From positions 1 through 13,321 of the forward strand of contig JAITCX010000115.1 in the NCBI GenBank assembly GCA_031282945.1: 13,321 bases of DNA, written 5' to 3'. A program made the translations under genes and the position numbers. The notes beneath the pieces are model-generated. The model was given only the letters and a program-made list of their open reading frames with translations, was not told the origin of the DNA and searched no databases. Within the stretch, counting starts at the first letter, position 1. Each line of letters begins with the position of its first letter. This stretch comes from Elusimicrobiota bacterium (GTDB lineage: Bacteria > Elusimicrobiota > Endomicrobiia > Endomicrobiales > Endomicrobiaceae). Shown here piece by piece: positions 7,510-12,972 of this stretch.

Positions 7510-7947
7510 TTACAAAACGCCGTTAGTCGGCGCCGATTTTTTTATTCTTATAACTTTAATTCTATCTAAAACTGCATTTATAAATTTACTAGATTCCGCT
7601 TTAGAATATTTTTTTGCAATTTCTACAGCTTCGTCAATTATAACGTTAATGGGCGTTTCGCGGTTATGCATCATTTCATAAACAGCGATACGCGTTATAT
7701 TTCTGTCCACCGAGGGCATCCTAGAAAGTTCCCAATTTTGCGCATATTTTGTTATTACCTCGTCTATTTGCTCCATATTTTTATAGACGCCGTCAAATAA
7801 TTCTTGCGTAAACTTTTTGTAGGTTGGCAAGGTTGGCAAACGATCAGAAAAGAAATCTACTGTTTCTGTTGCGGTCAATTTACAATTATCTAAAGCGTAA
7901 AGCATTTGCAGACAACAGACTCTGCAGCGTCTTCTTCTTGTAAGCAT
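7510..7947 (-). CDS. nusB: Transcription antitermination factor NusB
   Basis: NusB binds boxA RNA with NusE (ribosomal protein S10) and supports antitermination during rRNA transcription. The 145-residue product has typical length and layout: an arginine-rich N-terminus (TRRRRCR, 3-9) that corresponds to the RNA-binding end, then the conserved block MPSVDRNITRIAVYEMM (77-93), TPINVIIDEAVEIAKKYS (about 98-115) and SSKFINAVLDRI. The start is ATG 7947 with GGGGAG just upstream. There are 71 bases between crcB and this gene, the largest gap inside the cluster, with no clear promoter. The C-terminus is encoded within a small GC-rich palindromic segment (7518-7532). Confidence 0.96.
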   Translation of the reverse strand: MLTRRRRCRVCCLQMLYALDNCKLTATETVDFFSDRLPTLPTYKKFTQELFDGVYKNMEQIDEVITKYAQNWELSRMPSVDRNITRIAVYEMMHNRETPINVIIDEAVEIAKKYSKAESSKFINAVLDRIKVIRIKKSAPTNGVL

Positions 7948-8018
7948 ATCTCCCCATATTAGCGTTCTAAATTTTTAAAATCGCTATCTAAATATAAATG
8001 ATAAGAAAACAAATCTCT

Positions 8019-8393
8019 TTAATCCAGAGCCGCCTTACTTATCTGCATTCCAGCTAAAACAAAAACCAAACATAAAATATTACTCAAAAAAATATTTATT
8101 AAAGCATGCTTAATATTTCCATCAAGAAAATATTGAATAGTTTCTAAAGAGTACGTTGAAAAAGTCGTATATCCTCCCAAAAAACCAGTTATAAAAAACA
8201 ATTTCCATTTTATATCTATTGTAAAAACTTCAAAAAGATATATCAAAAACCCTATTAAAAATGCGCCGATGCAATTTATAATAATTGTAGCAATAATAAA
8301 TTTTGTATTTAGCAAATAGGTTATAATTTGATGGCTTGCAAATCTTAAAGACGCTCCAAACGCCCCGCCGACAGCCACATAAAAAAACTGCAT
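8019..8393 (-). CDS. crcB: Fluoride channel CrcB/FluC
   Basis: CrcB/FluC proteins are small dual-topology membrane channels that expel fluoride. The 124-residue product has the expected length and about four hydrophobic segments (roughly 1-27, 32-55, 65-90, 97-117). Signatures are GGAFGASLRF (9-18), the NCIGAFLIGF helix with Asn40, and GFLGGYTTFSTYSLE (70-84), which holds the family's sodium-site and Phe-box region (Phe78). The ATG directly follows the TAA of yqeY with no intervening base and there is only a weak ribosome binding site, so its translation probably depends on reinitiation. No fluoride riboswitch is visible upstream, consistent with its being carried along in a housekeeping operon. 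A single copy is present, so a homodimer is expected. Confidence 0.95.
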   Translation of the reverse strand: MQFFYVAVGGAFGASLRFASHQIITYLLNTKFIIATIIINCIGAFLIGFLIYLFEVFTIDIKWKLFFITGFLGGYTTFSTYSLETIQYFLDGNIKHALINIFLSNILCLVFVLAGMQISKAALD

Positions 8394-8837
8394 TTATTTT
8401 CTTGTTTCGCTTTCAATAACTTTTTTTACAATTGCAGAAATTCTTTTTCCGTCAGCTTGACCGCCCACAGCGGCTACAGACGCCTTCATAATAGCTCCAA
8501 AAGTTTTGTCGGCGGCGGATTGAAAAACTTCTTTGACTTTTTGCAAAACTTGCTCGTCTGTAAGATCAGCTGGCAAATATTTTTCTATCAATTCCATTTC
8601 TCTTTTCTCTTTATCTACCAAATCCTGTCTTGCCGCTTTTGTAAAACTTTCTATAGATTCCTTTCTCTTTTTAAGTTCCCGTCTTAAAACTTTTATAATT
8701 TCATCCTGCGTAATTTCTATATTTTTTATATCGCGCAAATTATTTATTTCACTTAAAATTCCTCTGACGACATTCATCTTTTCAGAATCTTTTGCCTTCA
8801 TAAAAATTTTTAAATCTTCCCTCAATCTCGCCTGCAT
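8394..8837 (-). CDS. yqeY: GatB/YqeY-domain protein
   Basis: A 147-residue YqeY-like protein, homologous to the C-terminal tRNA-interacting tail domain of GatB. Its exact role as a stand-alone protein is not established. Conserved segments are the N-terminal AMKAKDxxK-type helix (here FMKAKDSEKMNVVRGILSE, 12-30), EIIKVLRRELKKRKESIE, EKREMELIEKYLPADLTDEQ (about 77-96), and the C-terminal GAIMKASVAAVGGQADGKRI. Length is typical (about 148). The start is ATG 8837 with a strong AAGGAG 6 bases upstream; 62 bases separate it from the DUF192 gene. Its TAA abuts the crcB ATG. Confidence 0.93.
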   Translation of the reverse strand: MQARLREDLKIFMKAKDSEKMNVVRGILSEINNLRDIKNIEITQDEIIKVLRRELKKRKESIESFTKAARQDLVDKEKREMELIEKYLPADLTDEQVLQKVKEVFQSAADKTFGAIMKASVAAVGGQADGKRISAIVKKVIESETRK

Positions 8838-8899
8838 AATTTCTCCTTATACCGCATCTAAATTTCTAAAAACTTTAAAAATTTTCTACTATCATATGC

Positions 8900-9355
8900 T
8901 CAAAGCCCCGTCTTAACAATGTCGCCCGCTTTTATGTTCAACTTTTTTACGCTGCCCGCCGCAAGCTCTATAACTGTATCGCAAAGCGCAGGCGAATAAT
9001 AGAGTTTTAAATCTTTTACAGCAACATTTTTTTCTACAGGCACGTTCAAACTAAAACCAACAACTTTATTATTTGCTATCCATATAATATCTATTGGAAA
9101 CAACATATCTTTCATATAAAAAACTAAAGTTTGCGGGCGGGCAAATATAAAAATCATACCGTCTTGCGGAATTGTTTTATAACCGCCCAAGCCCTTCTGT
9201 TGCTGGGCGGATGTTTTTGCAACAAGCAAAGAAAAAACATTGCCGCCGACTTGCACTTTTGCCGTTGGCAAATTGGCGGAATCAGCAAAACTAAAACTGC
9301 AAAATAAAATAACAATAATTGTAGCAAAAAAATAGTGCGATAGAACTTTCATCAT
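8900..9355 (-). CDS. Secreted DUF192-family protein
   Basis: DUF192 proteins are small exported beta-rich proteins of unknown function. This 151-residue product begins with a Sec signal peptide: MMK, then a hydrophobic run from about residue 9 to 23, with likely cleavage after FSFA (residue 24). The mature part shows the family pattern: QQQKGLGGY (51-59), DGMIFIFARPQ (65-75), VFYMKDMLFPIDIIWI (78-93), and VIELAAGSVKKLNIKAGD (128-145). The segment before DGMIF is short relative to the common RGLMFR-LPEDxGM form. The ATG 9355 directly follows the typA TAA with no gap, and AGGA lies 8 bases before it; a second ATG follows immediately. It is cotranscribed with typA. Confidence 0.9.
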   Translation of the reverse strand: MMKVLSHYFFATIIVILFCSFSFADSANLPTAKVQVGGNVFSLLVAKTSAQQQKGLGGYKTIPQDGMIFIFARPQTLVFYMKDMLFPIDIIWIANNKVVGFSLNVPVEKNVAVKDLKLYYSPALCDTVIELAAGSVKKLNIKAGDIVKTGL

Positions 9356-11203
9356 TTATTGTTCCTGCTCATTTTGCGAACTGCGTTTTCTAATGAGATG
9401 GTTTAATATTTTTTTTCTAAGACGTATAGATTTCGGCGTCACCTCAACAAGTTCGTCCGGCGCGATATATTCCACCGCCTGCTCTAAATTCATAATTGCG
9501 GGGGGCGTCAACATCGGCGCATCGTCAGCGCTTTTAGAACGCATATTGCTGAGCTTTTTTAATTTGCAAGGATTGACCACCAAATCATTTTGCCGGCAGT
9601 TTTGTCCAACGATCATCCCCTCATAAACCTCTTGACCGGGTCCCACAAACAACTGGCCTGAGATCTGCAAATTGTCCAAAGCGTAAGCTGTAGTTTTACC
9701 ATGTTCTTTAGCGATAAAAACCCCGTTAGTGCGCAGGGGAGAAACGTCCGCTTTGGGCATATAATCATAAAAACTTTGATGCATAATTCCCTCGCCGCGC
9801 GTGCTTGTCAAAAATTCATTTTTAAATCCAACTAATGCACGAGAGGCGACAATATATTCAAGCCTCAAACGATCTTCCCCCTCTGTCACCATATTTTCCA
9901 TTTTGGCGGATCGTTTCCCAAGCATTTCAAAAACTATGCCTTGATATTTTGAGTCAATGTCAAGCGTTAAAAATTCCATCGGCTCATAGAGCTGGCCGTT
10001 TTTTTGTTTATAAATAACCTCGGGGCTGGACACGCAAAATTCAAAACCTTCACGGCGCATCGTCTCAATTAAGATAGTTAAGTGCAGTTCTCCGCGCCCT
10101 GAAACTTTAAACCGCCCTTCCCCTTCCAGCATTTCAACTTTTAGACCGACATTTGTCTGCGCTTCTTTTTTAAGGCGGTCTCTCAAATGGCGGCTTGTTA
10201 AAAATTGACCCTCCCGTCCAGAAAAAGGCGAATCGTTTACCAAAAAGTTCATGGAGATTGTGGGCTCGTCAATTGCCAAAGGTTCCAGCGGCACAATGTT
10301 TTCCACCTCGCAAATTGTATCCCCCACCTCAACGCTTTCAAGTCCATAAACAGAAACTATATCGCCCGCTTTTGCCTGATTCACCTCAACTTTTCCAAGC
10401 CCTTGAAACTTGTCTATTCTCGCCACTTTAGAAATTTTTGTGCGGCCGATATTTGCCATTGCAATTTGTTGGCCTTTGGTTAAAGTTCCATTTAAAATTC
10501 TGCCTATGCCGACCTGCCCCAAAAAATTATTGTAGTCCAAAATTGTAATTTGCATTTGCAAAGATTTATCGGGATCGGCTTGCGGGGGGCTGACATGTTT
10601 TAAAATCGTCTCAAAAACGGGTTCTATATTTTTCCCAACTTCCTCCATTTTTAGACTAGCCCAGCCAGCCTTGCCTGAGGCATAAATTATTGGGAAATCC
10701 AATTGTTGATCGGTGGCGCCAAGTTTCATAAACAATTCAAATATTTCATCGCAGACGGCGCTCGGCCTTACATGCGGTTTGTCCATTTTATTGATGATAA
10801 CTATCGGCTTTAATCCCAAAGCCAATGCCTTTCTCAAAACAAAGCGCGTTTGGGGCATGGGGCCTTCGGCGGCATCCACCATTAATATCGCGCCGTCTAC
10901 CATAGTTAAAACTCTTTCCACCTCGCTGCCAAAATCGGCATGGCCGGGCGTATCCACAATATTTATTGTACAGCCTTTATATTCCACAGACGCGCATTTT
11001 GCCAAAATGGTAATGCCGCGTTCCCTCTCCAATGGATTGGAGTCCAAAACCATGTCTTGAGCCGCATCATTTTTAACTTTAAACTGACCCGAGAATTTCA
11101 AGAGAGCGTCTACAATAGTAGTTTTTCCATGATCAACATGGGCGATAATAGCGATATTTCTGATGTCATTTCTGACGGGCGCTGCTGCTGCGGCAATATT
11201 CAT
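9356..11203 (-). CDS. typA: Ribosome-associated GTPase TypA/BipA
   Basis: TypA/BipA is an EF-G-like translational GTPase that binds the ribosome and supports assembly and stress adaptation. The 615-residue product matches the family's usual length of about 605-615. GTPase motifs are complete: AHVDHGKTT (21-29), RERGITI (60-66), DTPGHADFG (84-92), NKMDKP (138-143) and ASGKAG (175-180). Domain II and the EF-G-like domains follow (SGRGELHL; MRREGFEF), and the family-specific C-terminal domain has TRGEGIMHQSFYDYMP, then DNLQISGQLFVGPGQEVYEG and NMRSKSADDAP. The start is ATG 11203 with AAGGA 11 bases upstream. A good promoter lies just upstream (11241-11270), making this the first gene of the housekeeping cluster. 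Confidence 0.98.
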   Translation of the reverse strand: MNIAAAAAPVRNDIRNIAIIAHVDHGKTTIVDALLKFSGQFKVKNDAAQDMVLDSNPLERERGITILAKCASVEYKGCTINIVDTPGHADFGSEVERVLTMVDGAILMVDAAEGPMPQTRFVLRKALALGLKPIVIINKMDKPHVRPSAVCDEIFELFMKLGATDQQLDFPIIYASGKAGWASLKMEEVGKNIEPVFETILKHVSPPQADPDKSLQMQITILDYNNFLGQVGIGRILNGTLTKGQQIAMANIGRTKISKVARIDKFQGLGKVEVNQAKAGDIVSVYGLESVEVGDTICEVENIVPLEPLAIDEPTISMNFLVNDSPFSGREGQFLTSRHLRDRLKKEAQTNVGLKVEMLEGEGRFKVSGRGELHLTILIETMRREGFEFCVSSPEVIYKQKNGQLYEPMEFLTLDIDSKYQGIVFEMLGKRSAKMENMVTEGEDRLRLEYIVASRALVGFKNEFLTSTRGEGIMHQSFYDYMPKADVSPLRTNGVFIAKEHGKTTAYALDNLQISGQLFVGPGQEVYEGMIVGQNCRQNDLVVNPCKLKKLSNMRSKSADDAPMLTPPAIMNLEQAVEYIAPDELVEVTPKSIRLRKKILNHLIRKRSSQNEQEQ

Positions 11204-11240
11204 ATTCTTATTTATCCTTTAATTAAATTTTAGAGGTTAT

Positions 11241-11270
11241 ATCATATAAAGTAATTGAGGGCATTGTCAA
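11241..11270 (-). promoter_or_regulatory. Sigma70-type promoter for typA cluster
   Basis: On the minus strand a perfect TTGACA (11270-11265) is followed, after an 18-base spacer, by TATGAT (11246-11241), five of six matches to the -10 consensus. Transcription would start about 30 bases before the typA ATG. It is the best promoter in the window and correctly oriented. Confidence 0.7.
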
Positions 11271-11275
11271 AGGAC

Positions 11276-11311
11276 GTTTTTCTCTTTTTGAAAAAAGAGA
11301 AACAGAAAAAC
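11276..11311. repeat. Hairpin repeat with asymmetric bulge, island unit 1
   Basis: Inner stem TCTCTTTTT (11281-11289) with AAAAAGAGA (11292-11300); outer arms GTTTTT (11276-11281) and AAAAAC (11306-11311), leaving AACAG-like extra bases only on the 3' side. The same layout is seen at 11405-11444. Confidence 0.6.
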
Positions 11312-11336
11312 TAACGGCATCGTGGAGTTTGATTCT

Positions 11337-11360
11337 CTCTTTCAAAAAGAGGGACGGAAA
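11337..11360. repeat. Hairpin repeat, island unit 2
   Basis: CTCTTT (11337-11342), a short loop, then AAAGAG (11346-11351), followed by GGACGGAAA on the plus strand. The 3' purine-rich tail matches the family layout but the outer arms are poor. Confidence 0.4.
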
Positions 11361-11385
11361 TTTCTCTTGTCAAAAGAAACAAAAC
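11359..11385. repeat. Hairpin-like repeat, island unit 3
   Basis: TTTCTCTTGTCAAAAGAAAC followed by AAAACC; an imperfect stem of TTTCT/AGAAA type directly adjoining unit 2. Diverged copy, low confidence. Confidence 0.3.
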
Positions 11386-11404
11386 CTTCCAATAACACTG
11401 GCAG

Positions 11405-11444
11405 CTTACTTCTCTTTTCTTTAAAAGAGAAGCAGAAAAGTAAG
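11405..11444. repeat. Hairpin repeat with asymmetric bulge, island unit 4
   Basis: Outer arms CTTACTT (11405-11411) and AAGTAAG (11438-11444) are perfect complements; the inner stem is TCTCTTTT (11411-11418) with AAAAGAGA (11423-11430). Seven extra bases, AGCAGAA, lie only on the 3' side. This is the best-preserved member of the family. Confidence 0.65.
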
Positions 11445-11467
11445 GCTCTTTTAACTTTTTTCTTTTT

Positions 11468-11491
11468 ATTTTTTTGCGCTTCCTTTTTATT
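11468..11491. repeat. 24-base direct repeat, copy 1
   Basis: An exact 24-base match to 11582-11605: A, seven T, then GCGCTTCCTTTTTATT. In copy 1 it forms the left arm of the short hairpin at 11476-11503; in copy 2 it starts the long inverted repeat. Confidence 0.85.
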
Positions 11492-11503
11492 AAGGATAAG
11501 CGC
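11476..11503. repeat. Short hairpin derivative of the long inverted repeat
   Basis: GCGCTTCCTT (11476-11485), loop TTTATT, then AAGG (11492-11495), a two-base AT bulge, and AAGCGC (11498-11503). The left arm is identical to the left arm of the element at 11590-11690, so this looks like a minimal form of the same structure. Confidence 0.6.
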
Positions 11504-11581
11504 TTAAAATTTCTCTTTTAAAATTCATTTCTTTCTCACTGAAAGTGCGTAATATCCTTTTCCCCTTATCAAACTCTTTAC

Positions 11582-11605
11582 ATTTTTTTGCGCTTCCTTT
11601 TTATT
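11582..11605. repeat. 24-base direct repeat, copy 2
   Basis: Identical to 11468-11491, starting 114 bases later. It overlaps the left arm of the long inverted repeat at 11590-11690. Confidence 0.85.
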
Positions 11606-11690
11606 TTTTAGCCACGCGCCATGCGAAAAAAATTTCTCGCATAGACAGGCGCTTTGCCGCTCACGCTAGGCTAAAAAATAAAAAGAGCGC
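11590..11690. repeat. Long inverted repeat with nested hairpins (MITE-like or structured RNA)
   Basis: CTTTTTATTTTTTAGCC (11597-11613) and GGCTAAAAAATAAAAAG (11669-11685) are perfect 17-base reverse complements. Beyond a two-base bulge (TC, 11595-11596) the pairing continues as GCGCT (11590-11594) with AGCGC (11686-11690). The 55-base interior contains ATGCGA (11621-11626) paired with TCGCAT (11637-11642), and a GGC/GCC mini-stem near 11648-11658. The result is a 22-bp closing stem over at least one internal hairpin. No transposase is present; the element is non-coding. Confidence 0.75.
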
Positions 11691-11693
11691 AGG
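11636..11693. repeat. Imperfect direct repeat, copy A
   Basis: Starts CTCGCATAG and ends AAAAGAGCGCAGG. It shares CTCGCATAG, GCGCTT, a GCTA-centred stretch, an AAAAA run and AAAAGAGCGC in the same order as copy B. It overlaps the right half of the long inverted repeat. Confidence 0.65.
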
Positions 11694-11746
11694 CGCGAAG
11701 GCGCAACAACGCCAAGAACAAAACTGACACAATCACCATTCCCCAT

Positions 11747-11799
11747 CTCGCATAGGAGCGCTTACCCTCCGCTACGCCGAAAAACCAAAAGAGCGCCGG
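11747..11799. repeat. Imperfect direct repeat, copy B
   Basis: Begins CTCGCATAGGAGCGCTT, continues with CCGCTACGCCGAAAAACC, and ends AAAAGAGCGCCGG. It has the same block order as copy A, 111 bases away, with small insertions and deletions. It lacks a matching left arm for a long stem, so it may be a truncated element. Confidence 0.65.
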
Positions 11800-11897
11800 A
11801 AAAGGTACGACACTGCAACAACAAAAACAAAAACGCCGCCAACGCAATAGAGAAACACTATGGAAAAAATAGAGAAAAAATACTCGCAACAAATAAA

Positions 11898-11931
11898 AAG
11901 GGAGTAAGCCTCTTAAAAAGCTTGCTCCCTT
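11898..11931 (-). terminator. Terminator-like hairpin 3 (most distal)
   Basis: AAGGGAGTAAGC (11898-11909) pairs with GCTTGCTCCCTT (11920-11931), 12 positions with one G-T wobble and a 10-base loop. On the minus strand it is followed by TTTTTATTTGTT (overlapping the stem base). Third of three consecutive hairpins after the gene ending at 12136. Confidence 0.6.
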
Positions 11932-11981
11932 GCAATATAACAATAGAAATTGTTTTTAAATTGAAAACAATAAAAAACAAA

Positions 11982-12013
11982 GCGCAGCCTCTGCTCTCAA
12001 GCAGAGGCTGCGC
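11982..12013 (-). terminator. Rho-independent terminator hairpin 2
   Basis: GCGCAGCCTCTGCT (11982-11995) and AGCAGAGGCTGCGC (12000-12013) form a perfect 14-bp stem with a 4-base loop. On the minus strand it is followed by TTTGTTTTTTATTG. This is the strongest terminator in the window. Confidence 0.8.
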
Positions 12014-12062
12014 CTCACAAAACAATTACATATAAATTCAATAAGCTTTTAAAATCACAAAA

Positions 12063-12097
12063 GGAGCGCGCCGCCGCTCTCGCGGCGCACGCGCTCC
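12063..12097 (-). terminator. Terminator-like hairpin 1 (closest to the secreted-protein gene)
   Basis: GGAGCGCG (12063-12070) pairs with CGCGCTCC (12090-12097), and CGCCGC (12072-12077) pairs with GCGGCG (12082-12087), with a small bulge between. On the minus strand the loop is GAGA (a GNRA tetraloop) and the stem is followed by TTTTGTGATTTT. It lies about 40 bases after the stop at 12136. Confidence 0.65.
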
Positions 12098-12135
12098 CCT
12101 CTCCCCCTACTGCTTCAAAATACTTTTATTTTCTC

Positions 12136-12861
12136 TCACTTAACCTCTATCTCATCCACCATAATAGTATCAGTTTTCTCCGCAGTTTTCGCCGCCGTAT
12201 AATAAATCATAACTATTTGAGTGGGCGTGGCTCCAATATTTCTTTTGTTTATTATGGCAACGGTAGAGGCTTTCGTTTTGGGATCAATCAATAAATAATA
12301 ATTACTCAAACCTTGATATTTGAGAAAAACTAAAGATCTGTATTTCCTAATAGATCCCGCCTCCGCCTTTGCGCTCTCCTCATTAATATATTTGTCCATC
12401 GTAATACTTTGATATTGCGATTTGTCTAGCGGCGCATTTGTAGTTTTTGAGGCGAGAATCCTCTCATTTTGCGCCGCATTGGCAGAATCTTTATCTATAT
12501 AGTCTAATACAATTTTGTTGGCGGAAGGAGTTTTTGTAACTGTATAATAAATTGTAATGCGCTTGGTAATGTCATTTAAACCGCTTATGTCCAATGAATG
12601 CGATGAATTCAATATAAAAAAAGAAGCCGCGTCAGCCGTTGAAAACATATACCCGTTTTGCTCGTTTTCACGATAGAAAATTGCAACCGACTTAAATTTT
12701 TTAGTGGAGGAATTGTCAACGTTTTTAAGCAGTTCGGGAATATCTAAATAGTCTATTAATTCATAAGAGTTTAAATCTATATACTCCCCTTGCGCAAAAG
12801 CGCAAACCCCAAACCCAAACAATATCAATAAAGATAAAAATGCCGCCAAAACTTTTTGCAT
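12136..12861 (-). CDS. Secreted protein of unknown function with an internal duplication
   Basis: I do not recognise this 241-residue protein. It begins with a clear Sec signal peptide (MQK, a hydrophobic run about 4-21, likely cleavage after AFA at residue 23), so it should be exported; there is no lipobox with cysteine at the cleavage site. The mature part seems to contain two related modules, about 54-124 and 172-239. Each begins with a KKFKS/RKYRS-type basic stretch followed by an aromatic-rich strand and ends with an IYYT motif: RITIYYTVTKTPSANKIVLD (101-120) and IVMIYYTAAKTAEKTDTIMV (216-235). No cysteine pairs or catalytic motif stand out. The start is ATG 12861 with GGAGGG 4 bases upstream. 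It follows the OmpA-like gene by 111 bases and is closed by three terminator-like hairpins, so it ends its transcript. A role in the envelope is only an inference. Confidence 0.85.
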   Translation of the reverse strand: MQKVLAAFLSLLILFGFGVCAFAQGEYIDLNSYELIDYLDIPELLKNVDNSSTKKFKSVAIFYRENEQNGYMFSTADAASFFILNSSHSLDISGLNDITKRITIYYTVTKTPSANKIVLDYIDKDSANAAQNERILASKTTNAPLDKSQYQSITMDKYINEESAKAEAGSIRKYRSLVFLKYQGLSNYYLLIDPKTKASTVAIINKRNIGATPTQIVMIYYTAAKTAEKTDTIMVDEIEVK

Positions 12862-12972
12862 AAACCCTCCATCAAAACATTTAATGCATTATCAACCCGC
12901 CTAAAAAACCTTTCGCAATTTTCATTTTTGTAAATTCAAAGAGCTTTTTATCAAACGGGCAAAATCAAAAAC

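Larger units (their letters stand above)
11271..12135. other. Gene-free repeat island
   Basis: These 865 bases hold no credible gene. Open frames here (for example minus-strand 11943-11671) are low-complexity, rich in Phe, Leu, Cys and Arg, and read straight through hairpins. The right side (11898-12097) carries three terminator-like hairpins; the middle (11590-11799) carries a long inverted repeat and diverged direct repeats with GC-rich patches; the left side (11276-11503) carries small A/T-rich hairpins. It separates the upstream envelope genes from the typA promoter. Confidence 0.7.

Noticed and set aside
7518..7532. CGCCG-TTAGT-CGGCG palindrome at the nusB 3' end followed by a T-rich stretch on the minus strand
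   Set aside because: The stem is only five pairs, lies within coding sequence and is immediately followed by the phoU ribosome binding site; a real terminator is doubtful, though weak attenuation cannot be excluded.
7948..8018. Possible promoter in the 71-base gap before nusB
   Set aside because: Only loose TTGTTT/TATATT-like matches with poor spacing in AT-rich sequence.
8394..8460. Fluoride riboswitch upstream of crcB
   Set aside because: The upstream sequence is yqeY coding DNA directly abutting the crcB start, with no recognisable riboswitch core.
11322..11507. 61-residue plus-strand open frame
   Set aside because: It simply translates three hairpin repeat units in one frame; composition and position give no support for a real protein.
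11590..11799. CRISPR array or tRNA in the GC-rich part of the island
   Set aside because: Only two diverged repeats with unequal structure, no regular spacers, and no cloverleaf with T-arm consensus.
11671..11943. 90-residue minus-strand open frame in the island
   Set aside because: Low-complexity Phe/Leu/Cys/Arg-rich translation running through terminator 3, copy B and part of copy A; no ribosome binding site or recognisable domain. Judged a shadow of repeats.
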